Notes under the pieces: generated by a model
Told to the model about the DNA's origin: nothing
What the model saw: the letters and a program-made list of their open reading frames with translations, nothing else
Database searches by the model: none
DNA from: Thiofilum sp039797965
Lineage (GTDB): Bacteria; Pseudomonadota; Gammaproteobacteria; Thiotrichales; Thiotrichaceae
Length of the DNA stretch: 6,062 nt
Direction of reading: 5' to 3'
Assembly: GCA_039797965.1 (NCBI GenBank)
Contig: JBDKGX010000142.1
Location: forward strand, 1-6,062
In this document: positions 1 through 6,062 of the stretch, in pieces
Numbering within the stretch: the stretch's first letter is position 1
Layout: each line of letters opens with the position of its first letter
Translations under genes and position numbers: made by a program

Positions 1-984
1 AATCCTCATGCGTTGGTTGAAGGGATGGCGATTGCTGGTTTTACCATTGGTGCCACGGTGGGCTACAACTACATGCGTGGCGAATTTATGGACGAGCCCT
101 TTTTACGTTTTGAGCAAGCGGTGCGAGAAGCGTATGAGTTAGGTCTACTGGGTAATAATATTCAGGGCAGCGGCATTAATTTTGACCTGTATGGCTCATT
201 AGGGGCGGGTGCTTACATTTGTGGCGAAGAAACTGCACTGCTGGAGTCATTAGAGGGTAAAAAAGGTCAGCCTCGATTTAAGCCGCCGTTTCCTGCTAAT
301 AACGGTCTTTATGGTCGTCCTACCACAATCAATAATGCGGAAAGTTTGTCCTCGATTCCGGCGATTTTACGTAATGGTGGTCAGTGGTTTGCGGATTTGG
401 GCGTACGTAATGCGGGAGGGGAAAAGATTTTTTCCTTATCAGGGCATTTGAATAAACCCGGCAATTATGAAGTCCCTATGGGGATGCCCTTTCGCGATTT
501 ATTAGCATTGGCGGGAGGGGTGCGTAACGGACGTACTCTAAAAGCAGTGATTCCCGGTGGTTCATCGACTCCCGTCGTACCGGGTGAGTTGATGTTAACC
601 GCCAACATGGATTATGACAGTATTAGCAAAGTAGGGTCGCAGTTAGGTTCTGGTGCGGTGATTGTGATGGATGATACGACCGATATGGTTAAAGTACTTC
701 ATCGAATTTCACGCTTTTATTTTTCCGAATCTTGTGGGCAATGTACACCGTGTCGTGAGGGTACTGGTTGGCTTTATCGAATGCTGACTCGTATTGTGCA
801 GGGCAAAGGTCAATTATCTGATTTAGATAAGCTTACTGATATATCCAACAATATCGAGGGGCGGTCAATTTGTGCTTTAGGGGACGCAGCGGCGGCTCCA
901 GTGTGGAGTTTTATTAAGCATTTTCGTCCTGAGTTTGAGTACTACATTCAACACGGTCATAGTATGGTTAAGGGGGCGAAATGA
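1..984 (+). CDS. nuoF: NADH-quinone oxidoreductase subunit F, 5'-truncated by the window edge
   Basis: This is the NADH-oxidising flavoprotein subunit of complex I, in the cytoplasmic arm, which passes hydride electrons from FMN to cluster N3. The reading frame is open from base 1, so no start is visible. The 327 codons present compare with about 420-450 in the family, so roughly 100 N-terminal residues, including the main glycine-rich FMN-binding loop, lie upstream. A TTG at 13 is internal and is not the start. Seen in the fragment (numbered from base 1): the NADH-binding segment GAGAYICGEETALLESLEG at about residues 68-86, then an SLBB-type region, then the N3 4Fe-4S ligands Cys245, Cys248, Cys251 (SCGQCTPCREG) and Cys291 (SICALGD), spaced CX2CX2CX39C. 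All expected ligands are intact. The stop TGA overlaps the nuoG ATG by four bases (ATGA), suggesting coupled translation. Identification is very secure. Confidence 0.97.
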   Translation, partial: NPHALVEGMAIAGFTIGATVGYNYMRGEFMDEPFLRFEQAVREAYELGLLGNNIQGSGINFDLYGSLGAGAYICGEETALLESLEGKKGQPRFKPPFPANNGLYGRPTTINNAESLSSIPAILRNGGQWFADLGVRNAGGEKIFSLSGHLNKPGNYEVPMGMPFRDLLALAGGVRNGRTLKAVIPGGSSTPVVPGELMLTANMDYDSISKVGSQLGSGAVIVMDDTTDMVKVLHRISRFYFSESCGQCTPCREGTGWLYRMLTRIVQGKGQLSDLDKLTDISNNIEGRSICALGDAAAAPVWSFIKHFRPEFEYYIQHGHSMVKGAK

Positions 985-3362
985 GCGAACTCATTACCAT
1001 CGAGGTCAATGGCAAAGCCTATCAAGTCCGCCCCGGACAAATGTTGATTGAGGCTACCGATCATTTAGGCATTGAGGTTCCTCGTTTTTGTTACCACAAG
1101 CATCTTTCTATTGCAGCCAACTGCCGGATGTGTCTGGTAGAAGTAGAAAAAATGGGTAAGCCATTGCCCGCATGTGCTACACCCGTGGCAGCAGGGATGA
1201 AGGTCTGGACTCAGTCCCCTAAAGCAGCAGAAGCACAACAGGCGATGATGGAGTTTTTACTGATTAATCATCCGCTGGATTGTCCGATTTGCGATCAAGG
1301 GGGTGAGTGTGAGTTGCAAGATCAGGCTATGCTCTATGGCAAAACTCAATCCCGTTACCAAGAAATTAAACGAGTCGTTTCTGATCCTGATATTGGCCCC
1401 TTAGTCGAAACTGAAATGACCCGCTGTATTCAATGTACGCGGTGCGTAAGGTTTGGTACAGAGGTGGCAGGGTTACGTGAGCTAGGCGGGGTAGGGCGAG
1501 GTGATCGTTTAGCTATTACGACTTATGTGCAACACGCTTTGCAGTCTGAGTTATCGGGCAATGTCATTGATATTTGTCCCGTGGGTGCGCTCACGGCTAA
1601 GCCTTCACGTTACACGGCTCGTGCATGGGAAATGAAAGCACATCCGAGTGTTGCCCCGCATGATTCAGTGGGTTCTAATGTGGAAGTCCATACCTTTGAT
1701 GGCAAAGTTATTCGGGTCGTCCCCCGTGAAAATGATTTGATTAATCAATGCTGGATTTCAGATCGTGATCGTTTTAGTTATGAAGGTTTAAATAGTTCAG
1801 AGCGAGTACTTCATCCCCTTATTAAGCGTGAAGGACAATGGCAGCAGGTGTCGTGGCAAGAAGCCTTAACCGTGACCCGTAATTTATTGACGCAATTAGA
1901 GCCTGAACGTAGCGCAGGATTAGCCTCAGCGAACTCCACTTTGGAAGAGTTATACTTATTCCAAAAAGTACTGCGTAGTTTAGAAATAACCCATATCGAC
2001 CATCGCCTGCGTCAAATGGACGGCAAAGCTTCTGAAGTACTTCCTCCTGTATCGTGGTTAGGTTTACCGATTCATGAGGTCAGTGAGCAAAAACTTATTA
2101 TTCTAATCGGTAGTAATGTGCGCCAAGAGCAACCCCTGCTCAATCACCACATACGACTCGCTACACAGTTTGGTGCAAAAGTTTTTGCCCTCAATATGCG
2201 CCAAGTGGAGTTTAATTACCCTGTTGAGCAATTAGCTGTTGTGCCATCACAACTCAGTACTTTAGTGCAAAGTGTGATGAGTAGTTTGAGTGAGATGGGT
2301 TTAGCCATTCCAACCGAGTACTTTCATTTAACGTTGGCATCTGGTACAGAAAGTACTCAAGCCTATGGTCAAGCTTTGCAAGCGGCTTTAGAGGGAGCAC
2401 AAGGTAAAGTACTTGTTTTACTAGGCAATAGCGCTCAGGAGCATCCCTTGTATGCCGATATTGCAAGCCTTGCTCAAGGGCTAGGTAAGCAATTACAAGG
2501 TCAATTAGGCATGATTCCCCCCAAAGCTAATAGTGTAGGGGCAGACTGGGTAGGTGTACTGCCACATAGTGGAGCTTTTGGTAATAGTACGATTACGGGT
2601 ATGGGGGCGTATGAAGTACTGAATCATTCTTTACATACCACCGTGTTGCTCAATCTAGAGCCTGAGTATGATGGCGCTAATACCCATGCCGCAATGACTA
2701 GCCTCAGTCAAGCCGAGCAAGTTATTGCGATTACCCCCTTTATTACCGAGGCTATGCGTGAATATGCCACGGTGATTTTACCCTGTACGCCTTGGGCTGA
2801 AACATCAGGTACTTATGTGAACGCCGCAGGTGAGTGGCAATTTGCACGCGCAGTAACAGAACCAAAAGGCGAAGCACGTCCGGCGTGGAAAATTTTAAGA
2901 GTACTTGGTAGCCAATTAGATGTACCCGATTGTGCTTATAATCAGCTAGAGCAAATTAGCCAAGAATTGCGACAGCTAGCCGATAAAACGCCTTTGTGGT
3001 TACCTCAAGTACAAGCAGTGAGTACTTTAAGGTCAAGCATGGTAGAGGGCATTGAACGTATTGGGGATATAGAGCCTTATCGAGCGGATGCGCTCGTGCG
3101 TCGAGCCAAAGCCTTACAAACTTTAGTGCCGGAAGCTACAGCCCATTTACACCCTAATACCGCCACACAACTTCAGCTTAAAGCGGGTACGAGTATTACA
3201 CTTAAGCAAGGTAATGCCCAAGTACGAGTGGCATGGCAAGCGAATGCTGATGTACCTGAACAAGCCATTTGGCTCAAGAGTGGTACAGAGATAGCCAGTC
3301 AGCTAGGTGATATTTTTGGGGTAGTTGAAATGATTGCAGAGGAGGAGCTTTATGTTAGCTAG
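981..3362 (+). CDS. nuoG: NADH-quinone oxidoreductase subunit G
   Basis: This is the large iron-sulfur subunit of the peripheral arm of complex I, relaying electrons from NuoF towards NuoI. The protein has 793 residues. The N-terminal ferredoxin-like domain has 2Fe-2S ligands Cys37, Cys48, Cys51, Cys65 (N1b). His97, Cys101, Cys104, Cys110 form the HX3CX2CX5C site of N5. Cys149, Cys152, Cys155 and Cys199 form N4. From about residue 215 onwards is a molybdopterin-oxidoreductase-like domain, catalytically inactive in this family. The extra N7 cluster of E. coli-type NuoG is absent: the region around residues 222-265 (APHDSVGSN to CWISDRDRF) has only one cysteine, Cys257. The start ATG overlaps the nuoF stop and is preceded by a purine-rich AAGGGGG (970-976). 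The end overlaps nuoH by 11 bases. The C-terminal half (1805-3026) holds ten of the window's 17 AGTACT palindromes. Confidence 0.98.
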   Translation: MSELITIEVNGKAYQVRPGQMLIEATDHLGIEVPRFCYHKHLSIAANCRMCLVEVEKMGKPLPACATPVAAGMKVWTQSPKAAEAQQAMMEFLLINHPLDCPICDQGGECELQDQAMLYGKTQSRYQEIKRVVSDPDIGPLVETEMTRCIQCTRCVRFGTEVAGLRELGGVGRGDRLAITTYVQHALQSELSGNVIDICPVGALTAKPSRYTARAWEMKAHPSVAPHDSVGSNVEVHTFDGKVIRVVPRENDLINQCWISDRDRFSYEGLNSSERVLHPLIKREGQWQQVSWQEALTVTRNLLTQLEPERSAGLASANSTLEELYLFQKVLRSLEITHIDHRLRQMDGKASEVLPPVSWLGLPIHEVSEQKLIILIGSNVRQEQPLLNHHIRLATQFGAKVFALNMRQVEFNYPVEQLAVVPSQLSTLVQSVMSSLSEMGLAIPTEYFHLTLASGTESTQAYGQALQAALEGAQGKVLVLLGNSAQEHPLYADIASLAQGLGKQLQGQLGMIPPKANSVGADWVGVLPHSGAFGNSTITGMGAYEVLNHSLHTTVLLNLEPEYDGANTHAAMTSLSQAEQVIAITPFITEAMREYATVILPCTPWAETSGTYVNAAGEWQFARAVTEPKGEARPAWKILRVLGSQLDVPDCAYNQLEQISQELRQLADKTPLWLPQVQAVSTLRSSMVEGIERIGDIEPYRADALVRRAKALQTLVPEATAHLHPNTATQLQLKAGTSITLKQGNAQVRVAWQANADVPEQAIWLKSGTEIASQLGDIFGVVEMIAEEELYVS
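3340..3345 (+). promoter_or_regulatory. Strong Shine-Dalgarno site for nuoH, inside the end of nuoG
   Basis: AGGAGG lies six bases before the ATG at 3352 and is embedded in the last codons of nuoG. It supports 3352 as the nuoH start over the upstream in-frame non-ATG start candidate at 3334, which would put the site inside the gene. It is the best match to the canonical ribosome-binding sequence in the window. Confidence 0.88.
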
Positions 3363-4413
3363 CTTATGGGCAAGTGTGCCTGAAACTCTGCAGATGATTA
3401 TTGTGATTTTGCTTAAAATCGTGGCGATTTTAATTCCGTTGATTTTGGCGGTTGCTTATACCACTTATGCTGAGCGTAAAGTGATTGGTTATATGCAAGT
3501 GCGTTTAGGCCCTAATCGCGTCGGGTTTAAGGGATTGCTACAACCCTTTGCGGATGTGATTAAACTCCTATTAAAAGAAGTCGTTATTCCTAGTAGTTCT
3601 AATCGCTATTTGTTTTTGATTGCACCTGTTTTGACCTTGACTCCCGCCTTTGCAGTGTGGGCGGTCATTCCCTTTGCTGAGGGATGGGTACTGGCTAATA
3701 TTAACGCGGGTTTATTATTTGTCTTAGCCCTGTCCTCATTAGGTGTATATGGCATTATTTTGGCGGGATGGGCCTCTAACTCTAAGTACGCTATGTTGAG
3801 TGCGCTACGAGTGGGGGCGCAAATGGTATCGTATGAGATTGCGATGGGCTTTGCTCTGGTGGGTGTGCTCATGGCCTCTAGCAGCTTAAATCTAGCCGAT
3901 ATTGTTCATGCTCAATCAGGCAGTATTTTTGACTGGTTTATCTGGCCTTTGTTTGGTTTATTTTTAGTGTACTTTATTTCGGGTGTGGCAGAAACGAATC
4001 GTGCTCCTTTTGATGTTGCTGAGGGTGAGTCTGAAATTGTGGCAGGTTTCCATGTTGAGTACTCAGGTGTCGCGTTTGCCTTATTTTTCTTGGCTGAATA
4101 CGCCAATATGATTTTGATCTCAGCACTGACGTCGTTAATGTTTTTGGGTGGATGGTTATCCCCTTTTCAAGGGCTAACGTTTTTAACCCAAATCCCCATG
4201 TTGGGGCTGTTTTTTGATAATGGCATTCACTGGTTTTTAATTAAAACCTGTTTCTTTATTTTTCTTTATCTATGGTTTAGAGCGACGTTTCCACGTTATC
4301 GCTATGATCAAATTATGCGACTGGGGTGGAAAGTACTGATTCCTGTCACCATTGTTTGGTTGTTTGCTGAAGGGGTTGCGGTAGCTTTGGGGTGGCAACC
4401 TTGGTTAGCTTAG
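3352..4413 (+). CDS. nuoH: NADH-quinone oxidoreductase subunit H (quinone-site membrane subunit)
   Basis: This is the membrane subunit of complex I that joins the peripheral arm to the membrane arm and forms much of the quinone chamber (mitochondrial ND1 homologue). I place the start at ATG 3352, giving 353 residues, because AGGAGG sits six bases upstream; a frame extension to 3334 adds only MQRRSF and has no good ribosome site. The protein is strongly hydrophobic, with about eight transmembrane helices. Family signatures are clear: AERKVIGYMQVRLGPNRVG at about 40-58, the quinone-region loop with ETNRAPFD at 214-221 and EGESEIVAGFHVEYSG at about 224-239, and the C-terminal RATFPRYRYDQ at 310-320. 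The charged residues of the characteristic acidic loop are present. It overlaps the end of nuoG by 11 bases, and its stop codon TAG begins the ribosome site of nuoI. Nothing is missing relative to the family. Confidence 0.97.
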   Translation: MLASLWASVPETLQMIIVILLKIVAILIPLILAVAYTTYAERKVIGYMQVRLGPNRVGFKGLLQPFADVIKLLLKEVVIPSSSNRYLFLIAPVLTLTPAFAVWAVIPFAEGWVLANINAGLLFVLALSSLGVYGIILAGWASNSKYAMLSALRVGAQMVSYEIAMGFALVGVLMASSSLNLADIVHAQSGSIFDWFIWPLFGLFLVYFISGVAETNRAPFDVAEGESEIVAGFHVEYSGVAFALFFLAEYANMILISALTSLMFLGGWLSPFQGLTFLTQIPMLGLFFDNGIHWFLIKTCFFIFLYLWFRATFPRYRYDQIMRLGWKVLIPVTIVWLFAEGVAVALGWQPWLA

Positions 4414-4416
4414 GAG
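4411..4416 (+). promoter_or_regulatory. Shine-Dalgarno site for nuoI overlapping the nuoH stop codon
   Basis: TAGGAG contains the nuoH stop TAG and sits seven bases before ATG 4424. This favours ATG 4424 as the nuoI start over the in-frame TTG at 4418, which is only one base past the site. Ribosomes ending nuoH would finish directly on the nuoI initiation site, consistent with coupled translation. Confidence 0.8.
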
Positions 4417-4423
4417 CTTGGTA

Positions 4424-4915
4424 ATGGGTATTAATTTTAAACACTATCTAAAGTCCTTTACCTTAGCCGAACTAATGCAAGGGCTTAAGGTAACCGGTAA
4501 GTACTTGTTTGAGCGTAAAGTTACTGTTCAATATCCAGAGCAAAAAACACCGTTATCTCCCCGTTTTCGTGGGTTACATGCTTTACGTCGTTATCCTAAT
4601 GGTGAGGAGCGTTGTATAGCTTGCAAGTTGTGTGAGGCGGTTTGTCCTGCCTTAGCGATTAAGATTGAGTTGGATGAGCGTCCTGATGATACTCGTCGAA
4701 CGACACGTTATGATATTGATTTATTTAAATGTATTTACTGTGGCTTTTGTGAAGAAGCTTGTCCAGTGGATGCGATTGTTGAAACCCCGATTTTTGAGTA
4801 TCACTTTGAAAATCGGGGTGAAAACATTATGACTAAGGCTAAATTACTAGCGATTGGTGATGAGCATGAAGCCACCATTGATCGTGTAAAAGCCCAAGAT
4901 GCCCCCTACCGTTAG
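4424..4915 (+). CDS. nuoI: NADH-quinone oxidoreductase subunit I (two 4Fe-4S clusters)
   Basis: This is the ferredoxin-type subunit of the peripheral arm that carries clusters N6a and N6b and hands electrons on towards terminal cluster N2 and quinone. With the start at ATG 4424 the protein is 163 residues, the usual family length. Two classic CX2CX2CX3CP motifs are present: Cys64, Cys67, Cys70, Cys74 (CIACKLCEAVCP) and Cys103, Cys106, Cys109, Cys113 (CIYCGFCEEACP). In each motif the last cysteine ligates the other cluster, as in 8Fe ferredoxins. An amphipathic N-terminal segment (GINFKHYLKSFTLAELMQGLKVTGKYLF) fits the helix that anchors NuoI to the membrane arm. The gene is separated from nuoH by 10 bases and from nuoJ by 8. 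It contains a strong inverted repeat at 4784-4819, listed separately. Confidence 0.98.
   Translation: MGINFKHYLKSFTLAELMQGLKVTGKYLFERKVTVQYPEQKTPLSPRFRGLHALRRYPNGEERCIACKLCEAVCPALAIKIELDERPDDTRRTTRYDIDLFKCIYCGFCEEACPVDAIVETPIFEYHFENRGENIMTKAKLLAIGDEHEATIDRVKAQDAPYR
4784..4819 (+). repeat. Perfect 11-bp inverted repeat within nuoI, potential RNA hairpin
   Basis: The left arm ACCCCGATTTT (4784-4794) is exactly complementary to the right arm AAAATCGGGGT (4809-4819). In RNA the stem could be extended inward by U-G, G-U, A-U and G-U pairs, leaving a loop of about six bases (4799-4804). It lies in codons for the PIFEYHFENRG region, about 95 bases before the nuoI stop. There is no U-run directly after it, so it does not look like an intrinsic terminator. 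The function, if any, is unknown. Confidence 0.7.
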
Positions 4916-4918
4916 GAG
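4913..4918 (+). promoter_or_regulatory. Shine-Dalgarno site for nuoJ overlapping the nuoI stop codon
   Basis: TAGGAG again contains the preceding stop codon (TAG of nuoI) and lies five bases before ATG 4924. It is the same arrangement as at the nuoH-nuoI junction and confirms the nuoJ start. Confidence 0.82.
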
Positions 4919-4923
4919 AAACT

Positions 4924-5517
4924 ATGAGTTTTACCGCGTTCTTATTTTACTTATTTGCCGCGTTACTCATTAGCTCTGCGGTGGGTGTAGTGGTAGCGCG
5001 TAATCCAGTTTATTCAGCTTTGTTATTAATTGTGGCTTTTTTTAATAGCGCAGCTTTATGGATGTTACTGCAGGCTGAGTTTTTAAGTATTACCTTGGTT
5101 TTGGTTTATGTAGGAGCCGTCATGGTACTGTTCTTATTTATCATTATGATGCTTAATCTGAAGCCAGATCGGTTACGCAGTGGGTTTAATCGTTATTTGC
5201 CGATAGGAGTGGGAGTACTTTTCCTCTTAATTGTCGAACTTATTTTAATGCTACAAAGTTCTTTATTTGATAAACAGGCTCCACTAGAAACAACGACCAC
5301 TGATAATACCTCAGCCATTGGTAAAGTGTTATATACCGAGTATTTATTTCCCTTGGAAATAGCCGCTGTTATTTTATTGGTAGCTATTATTGCTGCCATT
5401 ATGTTGACCTTAAGACGTCGCGTCGATGTAAAAACTCAAGATATTGAAGTACAAATTCAAGTACAACGCGCTGATCGGGTACGTCTAGTGAAATTACCTT
5501 CAGGGAGAGCAGATTAA
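4924..5517 (+). CDS. nuoJ: NADH-quinone oxidoreductase subunit J
   Basis: This is a membrane subunit of complex I (mitochondrial ND6 homologue) at the junction between the quinone-chamber subunit and the antiporter-like subunits. It has 197 residues and five likely transmembrane helices, at about 4-25, 29-49, 54-77, 91-111 and 141-163. The third helix carries the family signature VYVGAVMVLFLF (61-72), whose homologue in complex I structures contains the pi-bulge linked to coupling. LYTEYLFPLEIAAVILLVAI (136-155), with Glu145, matches the conserved last helix. A basic and polar C-terminal tail of about 35 residues (RRRVDVK to the end) resembles that of other proteobacterial NuoJ proteins and is not an oddity. 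The segment LETTTTDNTS at 121-130 is a polar loop. The TAA stop shares one base with the nuoK ATG (TAATG). Confidence 0.95.
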   Translation: MSFTAFLFYLFAALLISSAVGVVVARNPVYSALLLIVAFFNSAALWMLLQAEFLSITLVLVYVGAVMVLFLFIIMMLNLKPDRLRSGFNRYLPIGVGVLFLLIVELILMLQSSLFDKQAPLETTTTDNTSAIGKVLYTEYLFPLEIAAVILLVAIIAAIMLTLRRRVDVKTQDIEVQIQVQRADRVRLVKLPSGRAD

Positions 5518-5822
5518 TGATCTCCTTAACTCAATATTTGATTGTAGCCGCTATTTTATTGGCCATTAGTATTGCAGGCATTATTCTTAATCGTAAAAAT
5601 ATTCTACTGATTTTGATGTGCATCGAGTTAATGCTATTGAGTGTTAATTTAAATTTTGTAGCCTTTTCACACTATTTGAATAATATTCAGGGTCAAATCT
5701 TTGTGTTTTTTATACTGACAGTAGCAGCAGCTGAATCAGCGATCGGCTTGGCTATTTTGGTGGTGTTATTTCGTAATCGCCGCTCGATTCAAGTTGAAGA
5801 TTTAGATGAAATGAAGGGGTAA
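5517..5822 (+). CDS. nuoK: NADH-quinone oxidoreductase subunit K
   Basis: This is a small membrane subunit of complex I (ND4L homologue) in the proton-transfer path between NuoJ and the antiporter-like subunits. It is 101 residues, the normal length, with three transmembrane helices at about 5-24, 29-51 and 60-85. The two membrane-buried glutamates essential in the family are visible: Glu37 in CIELMLLSVNLNFVAF and Glu73 in AAESAIGLAI (E. coli Glu36 and Glu72). The tail RNRRSIQVEDLDEMKG is typical. The start ATG overlaps the nuoJ stop by one base, and GGGAGAG at 5503-5509 supplies a ribosome site. nuoL follows after three bases. Confidence 0.97.
   Translation: MISLTQYLIVAAILLAISIAGIILNRKNILLILMCIELMLLSVNLNFVAFSHYLNNIQGQIFVFFILTVAAAESAIGLAILVVLFRNRRSIQVEDLDEMKG
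5814..5819 (+). promoter_or_regulatory. Shine-Dalgarno site for nuoL
   Basis: AAGGGG lies within the last codons of nuoK, six bases before ATG 5826, which supports that ATG as the nuoL start. It is a weaker match than the AGGAGG of nuoH. Confidence 0.65.
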
Positions 5823-5825
5823 TAT

Positions 5826-6059
5826 ATGAAATCGATTTATCTAGCGATTGTGTTATTACCCTTACTAGGTGCTATCGGTGCTGGTTTTTTTGGTAAACTC
5901 TTAGGACGTACGAACACTCATTGGTTAGCTAGTACCTGTGTGGGAGTAGCGTTTGCTTTATCGGCTTATGTGTTTTATCAAGTACTACAATTAGAGCCTA
6001 ACTTTAGTGAAAATGTATTAGTTTACGATTGGGCGGATTTAGGCAAAATGCAATTATAA
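5826..6059 (+). CDS. nuoL: NADH-quinone oxidoreductase subunit L, N-terminal part ending at an in-frame TAA by the window edge
   Basis: This is the start of the distal antiporter-like proton-pumping subunit of complex I (ND5 homologue), identified from its place after nuoK and its N-terminal sequence. Two hydrophobic helices are seen at about residues 3-25 (IYLAIVLLPLLGAIGAGFFG) and 33-54, followed by the polar NVLVYDWADLGKMQL. This fits the family segment just before the conserved EVGFLID-like stretch and the third helix. The family is usually over 600 residues, but here codon 78 is TAA (6057-6059), followed by GTG at the last three bases. Remembered homologues have Glu-Val here, so a single G-to-T change (GAA to TAA) would explain the stop. 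It could be a real nonsense mutation or an error at the end of a sequence. I cannot see whether the rest of nuoL follows. No alternative stop-free frame over the last bases gives a better match. Confidence 0.85.
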   Translation: MKSIYLAIVLLPLLGAIGAGFFGKLLGRTNTHWLASTCVGVAFALSAYVFYQVLQLEPNFSENVLVYDWADLGKMQL

Positions 6060-6062
6060 GTG

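Larger units (their letters stand above)
693..5986. repeat. Dispersed over-represented palindrome AGTACT, 17 copies
   Basis: Copies start at 693, 938, 1805, 1967, 2036, 2256, 2317, 2352, 2408, 2615, 2900, 3021, 4058, 4332, 4500, 5214 and 5981. About 1.5-2 would be expected in 6 kb at this base composition. The base before is A or G in 16 of 17 copies, and the base after is most often T (10 of 17), giving a looser palindrome RAGTACTY. Copies fall in all three codon phases: Val-Leu in 10, Glu/Lys-Tyr in 4, Ser-Thr in 3. This points to a DNA-level rather than a protein-level cause. Of about 44 GTAC tetramers counted by eye, 17 are in this one context. Confidence 0.85.

Noticed and set aside
2254..2466. 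Minus-strand open frame of 70 codons inside nuoG
   Set aside because: It lies wholly opposite a well-supported nuoG frame, has no recognisable domain, and is best explained as a shadow frame.
3081..3096. Small inverted repeat CGAGCG-GATG-CGCTCG in nuoG
   Set aside because: A six-base stem inside a coding region is short enough to arise by chance, and no U-run follows to suggest termination.
3334..3351. Upstream extension of nuoH beginning at 3334
   Set aside because: The extension would include the AGGAGG ribosome site itself, and ATG 3352 has ideal spacing from that site.
3606..4106. Two minus-strand open frames opposite nuoH (88 and 64 codons)
   Set aside because: Their composition (many Lys, Thr, Ala, Pro) is what the complement of a hydrophobic membrane gene gives, and no family is recognised.
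5193..5399. Minus-strand open frame of 68 codons opposite nuoJ
   Set aside because: It is antisense to clear NuoJ transmembrane helices and has no independent support.
1..6062. A novel accessory or defence system hidden in the window
   Set aside because: Every stretch is accounted for by a standard complex I gene in its usual order, and no extra gene is inserted between them.

Overview
The window is the interior of a nuo operon, which encodes the proton-pumping NADH:quinone oxidoreductase (respiratory complex I). All genes are on the plus strand in the standard bacterial order nuoF (5' end missing), nuoG, nuoH, nuoI, nuoJ, nuoK, nuoL (only the first 77 codons before a stop). The genes are packed tightly, with overlaps or gaps of at most 10 bases. 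No stretch of 300 bases lacks a gene, and I see no promoter, terminator, RNA gene, mobile element or CRISPR array.

The source looks like a proteobacterium, most likely a gammaproteobacterium, judged from the remembered style of the protein sequences. NuoG is about 793 residues and lacks the extra N7 iron-sulfur site of the E. coli-type subunit, which argues against an enterobacterium. Base composition is moderate, a little AT-rich. A Thiothrix-like or other Thiotrichales origin is possible, but this is a weak guess.

Layout: bases 1-984 carry the C-terminal three quarters of NuoF (NADH site and cluster N3). Bases 981-3362 carry NuoG (N1b, N4, N5 cluster ligands plus a molybdopterin-oxidoreductase-like domain). 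Bases 3352-4413 carry NuoH (quinone-site membrane subunit). Bases 4424-4915 carry NuoI (clusters N6a and N6b). Bases 4924-5517 and 5517-5822 carry the membrane subunits NuoJ and NuoK. NuoL begins at 5826. Electrons pass from NADH through NuoF, NuoG and NuoI to quinone near NuoH, and the membrane subunits NuoH, J, K and L convert this to proton translocation.

I found no new gene system. The most unusual signal is at the DNA level: the palindrome AGTACT occurs 17 times in 6 kb where about 1.5-2 are expected by chance, in all three codon phases, so it behaves like a highly iterated palindrome. Two further points are an in-frame TAA in nuoL at the very end of the window, where a Glu codon would be expected, and a strong perfect inverted repeat inside nuoI.
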